Part shown: piece after piece, positions 1 through 7,283 of the stretch
How the letters are laid out: each line of letters starts with the position of its first letter
How positions within the stretch are numbered: the stretch's first letter is position 1
DNA from: Caryophanales bacterium UBA3260
Lineage (GTDB): Bacteria > Bacillota_I > Bacilli_A > RF39 > UBA660
Length of the DNA stretch: 13,360 nucleotides
Direction of reading: 5' to 3'
Assembly (NCBI GenBank): GCA_002362595.1
Contig: DEUO01000136.1
Coordinates: 1 to 13,360, forward strand
Notes under the pieces: generated by a model
Seen by the model: only the letters and a program-made list of their open reading frames with translations
Databases searched by the model: none
What the model was told of the DNA's origin: nothing
Translations under genes and position numbers: made by a program

Positions 1-856
1 TTTGATTAAGAGTATTTAATAAATTATCTGATTGTATTTTTCTTTTAAGATTAATATTATTAGGATTTTTCATTGTTTTTTCTGTAATAATTTGATTTCT
101 TATGGTTTCTTTTTCATATTGTTCACGAATATTTATTAAGCATTCCTCAAAATTAATTTTTACTAGTAAGATATCGATTGCATCTTTTTTAGAAAAAGCA
201 TTATAGTAGTTCATATAATGAGAGATAGGATATTTCTTTTTGTTTTTTATAAATTTATAAAGGATTTCAATATCTTCTCTTGTACCTTTTTCTAGTGACA
301 TACCATTTTTGATACCTTTATTTATTTTGTTACGAACGTTTTTATTTAGCGATGAGAAGTTAGTCTTTTTTAGCAATTGAATAGCATTAAATCTTGGTAT
401 TTTAGTTTCAAAACGTCTATTTCCTTCTAGTTTACGACATCCTAAATTAATAAGTGTTTTTTCAATGTTTTTATTAGAATTATAAGATATTACTTTATTG
501 GTATAGTCTAATGTACCAATACTTATTTCAGGATTTATTTTTATGAAAGCAAAGTTTTTATTATAGTAACGTTTTTTTAGTGCTTTAATGAACTCTTCTA
601 GTAATGGTTTGTTATAGTAGTCAATTAAGAATCCTTTTGGGGCATAACCATAGCGATAGAACATACCCAGTTTTTTATATAGAAGTAAGGTGGCAGCATG
701 AATTGTTCCTTCATTATCTATCAAACCAAGTATTTCATAGTCATAGCCTGCTTCTGATGCAAATAAAGCATAGCTTGATGTTTGATGATAGCTGCCTAGT
801 GGATGGTTTTTAGCATAGGCGTCGAATTCAATAATTGATAGGTTTTTTAGCTTCAT
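1..856 (-). CDS. FemABX-family peptidoglycan aminoacyltransferase (partial, C-terminus outside window)
   Basis: The open frame runs 285 codons from ATG at 856 to the window edge without a stop, so the 3' end is missing. FemABX proteins transfer amino acids from aminoacyl-tRNA to the Lys side chain of lipid II in the cytoplasm, building the peptidoglycan cross-bridge. Family signs are an N-terminal segment with HQTSSYA (about 24-30), the conserved YGYAPKGFLIDY block (about 69-80), the RNKINKGIKNG stretch (about 175-185) ahead of the second GNAT-like domain, and a charged helical segment from about residue 235 that fits the coiled-coil arm of FemA/FemX. Full members are about 400 residues, so about 120 are cut off. 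The start is supported by an AAGGGGTG ribosome site (862-869) five bases before the ATG. The amino acid added (Gly, Ala, Ser) cannot be told from sequence, so no symbol is given. Confidence 0.88.
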   Translation of the reverse strand, partial: MKLKNLSIIEFDAYAKNHPLGSYHQTSSYALFASEAGYDYEILGLIDNEGTIHAATLLLYKKLGMFYRYGYAPKGFLIDYYNKPLLEEFIKALKKRYYNKNFAFIKINPEISIGTLDYTNKVISYNSNKNIEKTLINLGCRKLEGNRRFETKIPRFNAIQLLKKTNFSSLNKNVRNKINKGIKNGMSLEKGTREDIEILYKFIKNKKKYPISHYMNYYNAFSKKDAIDILLVKINFEECLINIREQYEKETIRNQIITEKTMKNPNNINLKRKIQSDNLLNTLNQ

Positions 857-885
857 GTTGTCACCCCTTTCTAAAATAAGAAGTT

Positions 886-913
886 ATTATATCATATCTA
901 AAAAATATTGCAA
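886..913 (-). promoter_or_regulatory. promoter of the FemABX-type gene
   Basis: On the minus strand a perfect TATAAT (891-886) is preceded by TGA, giving an extended -10. TTGCAA (913-908), a 4/6 match to the -35 box, lies 16 bp upstream. Transcription would begin near 879, leaving a short leader that carries the ribosome site. The TTGCAA is a palindrome and can also serve the divergent gene. Confidence 0.55.
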
Positions 914-936
914 TATATTTGTTTATGCTTTAAAAT
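908..936 (+). promoter_or_regulatory. candidate promoter of the DUF308 membrane protein gene
   Basis: TTGCAA (908-913), 17 bp, then TAAAAT (931-936) would start transcription near 943, just upstream of the ribosome site. A better -10 hexamer, TATAAT at 937-942, lies directly downstream, but it lacks a -35 at proper spacing and would start the mRNA inside the Shine-Dalgarno sequence. The region is the 97-bp gap between divergent genes. Confidence 0.4.
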
Positions 937-956
937 TATAATAGAGGTGAAGTGTG

Positions 957-1526
957 ATGGATAAGATAGTAAAGAGATTTGATTGTTTGTTATTTAGTTC
1001 TATTATTTTTTCTGTTTTAGATATAATAGTAGGATTTATGTTGTTTAAATATACTAATTTTTCGATGAAGATTTGTATGGTTATATTAGGAAGTTTAATT
1101 ACAATTCATGGAATTGAATATATCATTAGATATATTTATGATGGACTAGGTATTAAATTTTTTGCAATAGATTTAATAGTAGGTGTTATGGCAATTATTG
1201 TAGGTGTATTTACTATATTTAATCCATTTAGTGCTTTAGTTGTCTTAGGTATATTTGCTGCAGTATGGTTCTTTATTAATGCTATTGAAAAATTTTATTA
1301 TGGAATTAAGTTTATGAGGAGTCAAGAAGAAATTTATCCTTTGATTATGTTTGTTACTATTTTAATAGTAGTTATGGGAGTTTTGTGTTTATTTAATCCA
1401 TTTGATTCATTTATGTTAATTTCGCGTTTAGTTGGATTATTTATTATATGTTCAGGTTTATTTGATATAATTGTTGTTTTCTTATTTAAAAGACGTGCTA
1501 ATGAAATATTAAAATTGTTTAAATAA
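957..1526 (+). CDS. DUF308 / HdeD-like multi-pass membrane protein
   Basis: A 189-residue, almost wholly hydrophobic protein with about six predicted membrane helices arranged as three helix pairs. The motif FNPF recurs (at about residues 88 and 147) after a Gly-rich helix (IIVGVFTIFNPFSA, VVMGVLCLFNPFDS), which is the internal repeat pattern of DUF308/HdeD-like proteins. It ends in a basic tail (KRRANEILKLFK), probably cytoplasmic. HdeD is linked to acid resistance in enterobacteria, but Firmicutes relatives have no settled role and none is assigned here. A GTG at 954 is in frame; I choose ATG 957 because AGAGGTGA (943-950) then lies six bases upstream instead of three. The gene diverges from the FemABX gene and is followed at once by a terminator, so it looks monocistronic. 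Confidence 0.75.
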   Translation: MDKIVKRFDCLLFSSIIFSVLDIIVGFMLFKYTNFSMKICMVILGSLITIHGIEYIIRYIYDGLGIKFFAIDLIVGVMAIIVGVFTIFNPFSALVVLGIFAAVWFFINAIEKFYYGIKFMRSQEEIYPLIMFVTILIVVMGVLCLFNPFDSFMLISRLVGLFIICSGLFDIIVVFLFKRRANEILKLFK

Positions 1527-1546
1527 AGGGTGTTTAGCCCTTTTTT
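1525..1546 (+). terminator. intrinsic terminator after the DUF308 gene
   Basis: AAAGGG (1525-1530) and CCCTTT (1538-1543) form a stem with a 7-nt loop, merging into a run of six T. The stem begins within the stop codon of the membrane protein gene. Confidence 0.75.
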
Positions 1547-1547
1547 C

Positions 1548-1576
1548 TTGATTTATTTCATATTATATGGTAAATT
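1548..1576 (+). promoter_or_regulatory. candidate secG promoter
   Basis: TTGATT (1548-1553) lies 17 bp before TAAATT (1571-1576), which has TGG in front of it as an extended -10. It sits between the upstream terminator and the secG ribosome site. Hexamer matches are only 4/6 each; the extended -10 and the location support it. Confidence 0.4.
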
Positions 1577-1601
1577 AATAAGCAGAACGGAAGTGAAATA
1601 T

Positions 1602-1817
1602 ATGGAAATAGCTTTATTAGTAGTATCTATTTTGTTAATTGCAATTGTATTACTTCAAAGTAATAAGGCGAGTGATTCTAGTCAAATTATATCTGGAGGT
1701 AATGAAGCATTGTTTCAAAATCAGAAGGAACGTGGCGTAGAATTATTTATTACAAGACTTACAATTGTTTTAGGAATTGCGTTTTTTGTAATATCATATA
1801 TTTTATTTATTAGTTAA
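1602..1817 (+). CDS. secG: preprotein translocase subunit SecG
   Basis: SecG is the small non-essential subunit of the SecYEG channel in the cytoplasmic membrane and aids SecA-driven export. The 71-residue product has the usual SecG length and two membrane helices (about 2-19 and 51-70) joined by a loop with the family signature SGGNEALFQNQKERG (about 34-48), followed by the conserved TRLT at the start of helix 2. The open frame extends upstream to 1530, but that part runs through the terminator and has no ribosome site. ATG 1602 has GGAAGTGA (1589-1596) five bases upstream and gives the normal N-terminus. In many Firmicutes secG lies just before rnr and smpB, as here, but a strong terminator separates it from rnr. 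Confidence 0.93.
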   Translation: MEIALLVVSILLIAIVLLQSNKASDSSQIISGGNEALFQNQKERGVELFITRLTIVLGIAFFVISYILFIS

Positions 1818-1838
1818 GTCCAATGGACTTTTTTTTTT
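1816..1838 (+). terminator. intrinsic terminator after secG
   Basis: AAGTCC (1816-1821) pairs with GGACTT (1825-1830) around a 3-nt loop, followed by eight more T (1831-1838). It overlaps the secG stop codon and uncouples secG from rnr. Confidence 0.8.
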
Positions 1839-1895
1839 GTGGTTTTTATGTTATATTTGATAATAGGAAGTTATTATAAAAAGGGACGATGTGCT

Positions 1896-4025
1896 ATGAA
1901 AGAAAAAGTTCTAAAGTTAATGAAGAATATTCATGAGGCGAAAGAATTAATTGAATTAAATGATTTATTAGGCTTGAAGACAAGCGATGAATTAAGAGAA
2001 CTACAGGAGACATTGAATGAGCTTATTGATTCTTATATAGTTTTTTATACTAAGAAAGGCAAATATATTTTATTAGATAATTGTCCTGGTATTAAGATAG
2101 GACGTTTATCTGTTAATAAAAAGGGATTTGGTTTTGTTGTATTAGACAGAGAAGATGACTTATATGTAGATGCTAAGAATATGGGAGATGCAATACATGA
2201 TGATATTGTATTAGTTGAAGTATTTACATCTGGTGTAAGAAAAGAAGCAAGAGTAGTTCGTATTATAAAGAGAGAGTTACAAAATCTTGTTGGAGAAGTA
2301 ATGTTTAATCCTGATGGATGTCCTTACATTAAGCTGGATGATGATAAGAGAGATATTACTATAATGCTTACATCAGAAAGTACAAAGAATTGTGTTGAAG
2401 GACATAAAGTATTAGTTAAGGTAGTAAAAGAAGTTAATAAACATAAATATATTGCTGAAGTTGTAAAGATTATTGGTCATAAGGATGATGCTGGTACTGA
2501 TATTTTAAGTATTGCTTATAAGCATGGTATTTATGAAGATTTTGGGTCTGAAGTTGAAAAGGAACTATTAGATATTCCTAATACTGTAGATGAAAAGGAA
2601 TTAGTCGGTCGTCGCGATTTAACTGGAGAAGTTATTTTTACTATTGATGGCGATGATACTAAAGATATCGATGATGCTATTAGTATTAAAAAGCTTAATA
2701 ATGGTAATTATAAGTTAGGTGTACATATTGCCGACGTTTCTAATTATGTTAAAGAGAATACTGCTTTAGGAGATGCAGCGTATGAAAGAGGTACTTCTTC
2801 TTATTTAGCTGATACTGTTATCCCGATGTTACCTCATCAATTATCTAATGGTATATGTTCATTAAATGAAGGTGTTATTAGACTTACTATGTCTTGTGAA
2901 ATGGAAATTGATCATAAGGGTAAGATTGTAGATTATGATATTTTTCCAAGTTATATAAAGAGTAGAAAGAAAATGACTTATAAGAAAGTTAATGATGTAA
3001 TTGTTAGAGGAAAAGTTGATCCAGAGTATGAACCTTTTAAAGATGATTTATTATTAATGAATGAATTACATAAGATTCTTAGAAAAGAGAAGAATGGAAG
3101 AGGCTATATTAATTTTGATTTGGATGAAGCTAAGATTATTCAAGATGAAAATGGTAAAGCTATTGATGTTGTTAAGAGAATTCGTGAAGAAGGAGAAATG
3201 CTTATTGAAGATTTTATGATTGCAGCTAATGAAACTGTTGCATCTCATATTTATAATATGCAATTACCTTTTATATATCGTGTTCATGATAAACCAAAAC
3301 CTGAAAAGGTTACTGATTTTATGACTATGGTAAGAATTTTAGGTTATAAGATAAGAGGAAATGTAAATGATTTATCTCCTAAATCTATGCAAAATATTCT
3401 TGATCAGCTAAAAGATAAGAAAGAATTTGAAATACTATCTAGTTTATTATTAAGAAGTATGCGTAAAGCTGAATATAGTAAAGAGAATATAGGACATTTT
3501 GGTTTAGCAAGTAAGGCTTATACTCATTTTACAAGTCCTATAAGAAGATATCCTGATTTAGTTGTTCATAGATTACTTAAGACGTATTTAATTGATCAAG
3601 ACATGTCAATGACAACTATTCATACATTGGAGAATAACTTGGTAGATATTGCTCAACATTCATCTGAAAGAGAAGTTGCGGCGGTTAATGCAGAACGCGA
3701 TGTATTTGACATGAAGGTTGCTGAGTATATGATGGATCATATTGGAGAGGAATTTGAAGGAGTTATTGATTCTATAACTAATTTTGGATTCTTTGTTCAA
3801 TTACCTAATATGATAGATGGTTTAGTACATGTACAAACTTTAAAAGGAGATTATTTTAAGTATATTCCTGATTTGTTATGTATGATGGGTAAATCTACAA
3901 AGAAAACATATCGTTTGGGGGATAAAGTAAGAGTTAAATGTGTTGGAGCTTATAAAGAGACTTCAATGGTTGACTTTGAATTAGTAGAGGTTGATAAGAA
4001 TGGAAATAAAAAACAAGAAAGCTAA
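1896..4025 (+). CDS. rnr: ribonuclease R (3'-5' exoribonuclease)
   Basis: RNase R degrades structured RNA from the 3' end, including mRNAs released by trans-translation, and acts with SmpB/tmRNA. The 709-residue product shows the family order: N-terminal helix-turn-helix-like segment (about 1-65), cold-shock/OB domains (about 66-200), the RNB catalytic domain and a C-terminal S1 domain (about 614-698, with FEGVIDSITNFGFFVQL). The RNB active-site motif TIDGDDTKDIDDA gives D251, D257, D259 and D260, matching the Mg-binding Asp cluster of E. coli RNase R; THFTSPIRRYPDLVVHR (about 543-559) is also present. I choose ATG 1896, with AAGGGA (1881-1886) nine bases upstream, over an in-frame GTG at 1839, which abuts the terminator. 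A promoter must lie in 1839-1880; the only candidate seen, TTGTGG-16-GATAAT (1837-1864), is weak. The gene overlaps smpB by 26 bp. Confidence 0.95.
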   Translation: MKEKVLKLMKNIHEAKELIELNDLLGLKTSDELRELQETLNELIDSYIVFYTKKGKYILLDNCPGIKIGRLSVNKKGFGFVVLDREDDLYVDAKNMGDAIHDDIVLVEVFTSGVRKEARVVRIIKRELQNLVGEVMFNPDGCPYIKLDDDKRDITIMLTSESTKNCVEGHKVLVKVVKEVNKHKYIAEVVKIIGHKDDAGTDILSIAYKHGIYEDFGSEVEKELLDIPNTVDEKELVGRRDLTGEVIFTIDGDDTKDIDDAISIKKLNNGNYKLGVHIADVSNYVKENTALGDAAYERGTSSYLADTVIPMLPHQLSNGICSLNEGVIRLTMSCEMEIDHKGKIVDYDIFPSYIKSRKKMTYKKVNDVIVRGKVDPEYEPFKDDLLLMNELHKILRKEKNGRGYINFDLDEAKIIQDENGKAIDVVKRIREEGEMLIEDFMIAANETVASHIYNMQLPFIYRVHDKPKPEKVTDFMTMVRILGYKIRGNVNDLSPKSMQNILDQLKDKKEFEILSSLLLRSMRKAEYSKENIGHFGLASKAYTHFTSPIRRYPDLVVHRLLKTYLIDQDMSMTTIHTLENNLVDIAQHSSEREVAAVNAERDVFDMKVAEYMMDHIGEEFEGVIDSITNFGFFVQLPNMIDGLVHVQTLKGDYFKYIPDLLCMMGKSTKKTYRLGDKVRVKCVGAYKETSMVDFELVEVDKNGNKKQES

Positions 4026-4428
4026 TTTTGATTATTATATTGAAGAGACTTTAGAATGTGGAATTGAACTTAAAGGAACAGAGATAAAGTCTTTAAGAAA
4101 GGGCTCTGGAGATTTAAAAGATACTTTTTGTTTAATTCGCAAGAATGAAGTATATTTAGTTAATATGTATATTGCTAGATATGAAGAAGGTAATCAATTT
4201 AATCATCAAGAAAGAAGAACAAGAAAGTTATTATTACATAAGAATGAAATTAAAAAGTTAAAAGAGAAGATAGAACGAGAAGGTTATAGTTTGGTTCCTT
4301 TAAAAGCTTATTTAGTTAATAATAAAGTTAAAGTTTTAATAGGTGTTGGTAAAGGTAAGAAACTTTACGATAAGAGACAAACTATAAAAGAACGTGATTT
4401 AAAAAGGGAAAATGCTATTTTGAAATAA
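4000..4428 (+). CDS. smpB: tmRNA-binding protein SmpB
   Basis: SmpB binds the tRNA-like domain of tmRNA and brings it to stalled ribosomes for trans-translation. The 142-residue product has the family's normal length and its motifs: KKANFDYYIEETLECGIELKG at the start of the beta barrel, GTEIKSLR, the NMYIARYEEGNQFNHQERRTRKLL block, and the C-terminal tail GKGKKLYDKRQTIKERD that enters the mRNA channel. An in-frame TTG lies at 3991, but ATG 4000 fits the family N-terminus and has AGAGGT (3986-3991) eight bases upstream, inside the rnr coding region. The overlap with rnr implies translational coupling of two partners in the same quality-control pathway. The tmRNA gene, which follows smpB in B. 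subtilis, is not here; an amidase gene takes its place. Confidence 0.95.
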   Translation: MEIKNKKANFDYYIEETLECGIELKGTEIKSLRKGSGDLKDTFCLIRKNEVYLVNMYIARYEEGNQFNHQERRTRKLLLHKNEIKKLKEKIEREGYSLVPLKAYLVNNKVKVLIGVGKGKKLYDKRQTIKERDLKRENAILK

Positions 4429-4437
4429 GGTGATTTA

Positions 4438-6234
4438 ATGAAGAGAAAAGTTATTTTAATAGTGTTTTCCTTCTTTCTTTTGTTTGATTTTGCTAAAGCG
4501 ATTACTAAAGCACCTGTTGATATTACTAATATGAGTATAGATGAATTATTAGATGCAATGGATAAAGGTTATATAACTAGTGAATCTTTAGTCAAAATGT
4601 ATTTAGAAAGAATAGATATATATGATAAGGATTTTAATGCTATTAATCAGATAAATAGTAATGCTATTAATGATGCTAAGTTGTTAGATGAAATGCGTAA
4701 GGAAGGTAAGATAAAAGGTAAGTTACATGGTATTCCTATACTAGTAAAGAGCAATATTGATGTGGTTGGATTATCAACTAATGCAGGAACTTTAGCTTTA
4801 AATGAAAATTATCCTATACGCAATTCGACAGTTGTACAGAAATTAATTGACGAAGGAGCTATTATTTTAGGTTCTTGTAATATGAGTGCACTTGCTTTTT
4901 CAGCATCAGCTTCGTATGGCTCTTTTGGTCATGTAAAAAATGTATTTGATATATCTAAAACTCCTCTAGGTAGTAGTGGAGGATCTGCTGTTGCTGTCGG
5001 AGCATCTTTTGCTGCAGTGGCGCTTGGAACAGATACAAATTCTTCAGTTAGAGCACCGGCATCTGCTGCAGGTTTGGTTGGTATTAGACCTACATTAGGT
5101 TTAGTTAGTCGTAGGGGAGTTTTACCATACGATTATGAACGCGATACTGTAGGAGTACTAAGTAAGACTGTTAAAGATAATGCATTACTTTTAAGTATTA
5201 TATCTGGATATGATGAAGAGGATTCGGTAACAGAGTTATCTAAAAAAGTTGATTATAATATAGAAAACGATTCTTTAAAGGGAATGAAGATAGGCGTTAT
5301 TACGCAATATGTTACTGGCTCTGAAAAAGAAAGTGGAGCTACTAGTTTAACTGATTTTGAAATAAATGATTTATTAAATAGAAGTATTAATTTAATGTCT
5401 GATGCGGGTGCAGAAATTATTAATTTGGATTCTTTTGTTAAGTATTCTAATTTAAGAATTGCTTCTAAAACAATGGCTGGTGGGACTTTTTGTGATTATT
5501 TTAATGATTATATTTTAGGTACTGAAGGACCTATTAAAGATTTTAAAGATTTAGCTTCATCTAAAAATAGTGTTTGGAATTTAAGCGGATATTTAAAAAG
5601 CTGTGGTGTTCAAATAAAAAGTAAAGATAAACGTGATGCGGACAAAAAGATATATGAGGAGTATGTATTAGATTATTTTAATAAATATGAATTAGATGTT
5701 TTATTGTATCCAACTATTAAGAATAAACTTCCTTTAGAAAAAAATTCTAGTGGTAATTTAATTCCGGGCAATAGTTTAGGAAGTGTTATTGGTTATCCAT
5801 CTATTACCGTTCCAATGGGTAAAGCAAGTGATGGAATATCTTATGGTATAGAGTTTTTATCAAAGAAGTATAATGAAGATAAACTTTATAATATAGCATT
5901 AGGTTTTGAAAAGATAAATAAGAATAATATTGTAGGTACGTCTTTAACTCCTTCTTTATTTTTAGTGCCTGATTCTGTAACGGAGTTAATTAAAGTATAT
6001 GAAGAAATGTTAAATAGTAATGATAATCAAAAATGGTTAGATGAAGTAAAAGATTTTTTAACTAATTATAATGATTATGAGGATGGTGAAGCTAAAGCAA
6101 TTTATTTACTTGATTTGCTTAAGGAAGAAGAAAGCAATAAGGAGAATATAGATGGACGTTATTTTGTTTTTGCTTTGATTATTATATGTGTACTTATTAT
6201 AGTAAAGAATATTTTTATATATTGTATATTCTAG
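4438..6234 (+). CDS. secreted, membrane-anchored amidase-signature family enzyme
   Basis: A 598-residue serine hydrolase of the amidase signature (AS) family, which hydrolyses amide bonds. The AS triad is complete: K104 (in GIPILVKSNIDV), cis-Ser S179 (in GSSGGSA) and nucleophile S203 (in GTDTNSSVRAPAS). The spacings of 75 and 24 residues equal those of fatty acid amide hydrolase as I recall it. The usual GG before the nucleophile is NS. Unlike cytoplasmic GatA it begins with a signal peptide (KRK, hydrophobic core 5-18, AKA site at 19-21) and ends in a membrane helix (about 575-598), so the catalytic domain should face outside. Substrate is unknown; peptide amidase, cell-wall or environmental amides are all possible. 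AAGGTGA (4427-4433) overlaps the smpB stop and the gap is only 9 bp, so it is probably cotranscribed with rnr-smpB. Confidence 0.88.
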   Translation: MKRKVILIVFSFFLLFDFAKAITKAPVDITNMSIDELLDAMDKGYITSESLVKMYLERIDIYDKDFNAINQINSNAINDAKLLDEMRKEGKIKGKLHGIPILVKSNIDVVGLSTNAGTLALNENYPIRNSTVVQKLIDEGAIILGSCNMSALAFSASASYGSFGHVKNVFDISKTPLGSSGGSAVAVGASFAAVALGTDTNSSVRAPASAAGLVGIRPTLGLVSRRGVLPYDYERDTVGVLSKTVKDNALLLSIISGYDEEDSVTELSKKVDYNIENDSLKGMKIGVITQYVTGSEKESGATSLTDFEINDLLNRSINLMSDAGAEIINLDSFVKYSNLRIASKTMAGGTFCDYFNDYILGTEGPIKDFKDLASSKNSVWNLSGYLKSCGVQIKSKDKRDADKKIYEEYVLDYFNKYELDVLLYPTIKNKLPLEKNSSGNLIPGNSLGSVIGYPSITVPMGKASDGISYGIEFLSKKYNEDKLYNIALGFEKINKNNIVGTSLTPSLFLVPDSVTELIKVYEEMLNSNDNQKWLDEVKDFLTNYNDYEDGEAKAIYLLDLLKEEESNKENIDGRYFVFALIIICVLIIVKNIFIYCIF

Positions 6235-6255
6235 TGTTAACGTAATGGTAAATTT

Positions 6256-6281
6256 AAGCAATTGTTTGACATTGTTTTTTT
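6256..6281 (+). terminator. weak candidate terminator after the amidase gene
   Basis: AAGCAAT (6256-6262) can pair with ATTGTTT (6271-6277, one G-U) around an 8-nt loop, running into seven T. There is only one G-C pair, so the stem is weak. It is the best candidate close to the amidase stop and overlaps a TTGACA hexamer. Confidence 0.3.
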
Positions 6282-6294
6282 GTTTTTATATTTT
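6266..6294 (+). promoter_or_regulatory. candidate distal promoter for cdaAR
   Basis: A perfect TTGACA (6266-6271) stands 17 bp before TATTTT (6289-6294, 4/6). If used it would give a leader of about 160 nt ahead of cdaA. The rest of the 6235-6458 gap is extremely AT-rich with no gene. It holds one 9-bp stem, TTTTAGTAA (6343-6351) with TTATTAAAA (6365-6373), and I recognise no riboswitch. Confidence 0.3.
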
Positions 6295-6382
6295 TATATT
6301 TTTTAAGTTTTTATAAGTATTTATTTTACTAGATGGTATATATTTTAGTAATTAATGTTTTGGGTTATTAAAATTAGTAGAG

Positions 6383-6411
6383 CCATTTTTTTGCTATGGG
6401 TTGTTTTTTTT
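6383..6411 (+). terminator. very weak candidate terminator upstream of cdaA
   Basis: CCAT (6383-6386) can pair with ATGG (6396-6399), followed by a T-rich tract with eight consecutive T (6404-6411). A four-pair stem is marginal; listed only because the upstream unit lacks a clear terminator. Confidence 0.2.
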
Positions 6412-6430
6412 GTATTATAAATGTTATAAT
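6401..6430 (+). promoter_or_regulatory. probable promoter of cdaA-cdaR
   Basis: TATAAT (6425-6430) is preceded by TGT, making an extended -10, with TTGTTT (6401-6406, 3/6) 18 bp upstream. Transcription would begin near 6437, just ahead of the AAGGAG ribosome site (6444-6449) of cdaA. Confidence 0.55.
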
Positions 6431-6458
6431 TATTATTATAAAGAAGGAGCGTGGACAT

Positions 6459-7283
6459 ATGGCTTTATCATCTGTATTGTCTATATTTACGAAAATATTA
6501 GATATATGCATTGTATGGTGCATGATTTATTATATACTTAAGAATGTTAAGAATAGTGTTAAGATGATTTTGATAGTTAAAGGTATAATTATTATTTTAA
6601 TATTTAAGGTATTAAGCGATTTATTAAATTTAAATACTGTAGGAGTTTTACTTGAATATGTGTTTATGTGGGGACCTTTAGCAATTATTGTATTATTTCA
6701 ACCAGAAATTAGAAGTTTCTTGGAATCAATTGGTAGAACTAAGTTATTAGGTAGACATAAGGTATTAACTGTTGAAGAAAGAGAAAAAGTTGTTTATGAA
6801 ATTATGGATGCTGTAGAATATCTTAAGAAGAATAAGATTGGAGCATTAATAGTTATTGAAAGAGATGTTTCTTTACAAGATTATATTACGCCTGCTACTA
6901 AAGTATATGCTGATTTAACTAGTCCTCTGTTGGGAACTATCTTTTTCCCAAATAGCCCACTTCATGATGGTGGAGTAATTATTCAAGGGGATAGAATTAC
7001 ATGTGCTGGAGCAGTGTTTAAAACAAGTATGGATCCTAATTTAAATAAAAAGCTAGGTACTCGTCATAGAGCAGCACTTGGAATAGCTGAAGAAACAGAT
7101 GCAGTAGCTTTAATCGTATCTGAAGAAACAGGACGCATAAGTATTGCTGTTGATCATGAAATTCATTATAACTTGAGTACTGATGAATTTAGAATGATGC
7201 TTGTAGATGAATTAAAACCAAAAGCTGAGTTATTCTATGATGCTGATGGTGCAGGAAGTGAAGGTGATATTGATGAAGTCTAG
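6459..7283 (+). CDS. cdaA: diadenylate cyclase CdaA (c-di-AMP synthase)
   Basis: CdaA condenses two ATP into cyclic di-AMP, the messenger that controls K+ and osmolyte transport and is often essential in Firmicutes. The 274-residue product has the normal CdaA length, three N-terminal membrane helices (about 6-26, 35-55, 63-80) and a cytoplasmic DAC domain (about 105-250). The DAC motifs are LHDGGVII (168-175), GTRHRAALGI (200-209, with the catalytic RHR) and SEETGRISIA (221-230). The first motif is DGG where most family members have DGA. ATG 6459 has AAGGAG nine bases upstream and fits the family; the longer in-frame extension to 6396 would cover the promoter. The 3' end overlaps cdaR by 11 bp. 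Confidence 0.96.
   Translation: MALSSVLSIFTKILDICIVWCMIYYILKNVKNSVKMILIVKGIIIILIFKVLSDLLNLNTVGVLLEYVFMWGPLAIIVLFQPEIRSFLESIGRTKLLGRHKVLTVEEREKVVYEIMDAVEYLKKNKIGALIVIERDVSLQDYITPATKVYADLTSPLLGTIFFPNSPLHDGGVIIQGDRITCAGAVFKTSMDPNLNKKLGTRHRAALGIAEETDAVALIVSEETGRISIAVDHEIHYNLSTDEFRMMLVDELKPKAELFYDADGAGSEGDIDEV

Noticed and set aside
604..813. 69-codon plus-strand open frame
   Set aside because: It lies wholly antisense to the FemABX-type gene, has no ribosome site and its product resembles nothing.
3066..3263. 65-codon minus-strand open frame inside rnr
   Set aside because: Antisense shadow of the RNB domain coding region, with no ribosome site or promoter.
4438..6234. GatA subunit of the glutamyl-tRNA amidotransferase
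   Set aside because: It has a signal peptide and a C-terminal membrane helix, and no gatB or gatC gene is adjacent.
6235..6458. A possible c-di-AMP (ydaO-type) riboswitch ahead of cdaA
   Set aside because: The region is nearly pure A/T with only weak stems and lacks the length and conserved G-rich pieces of that riboswitch.
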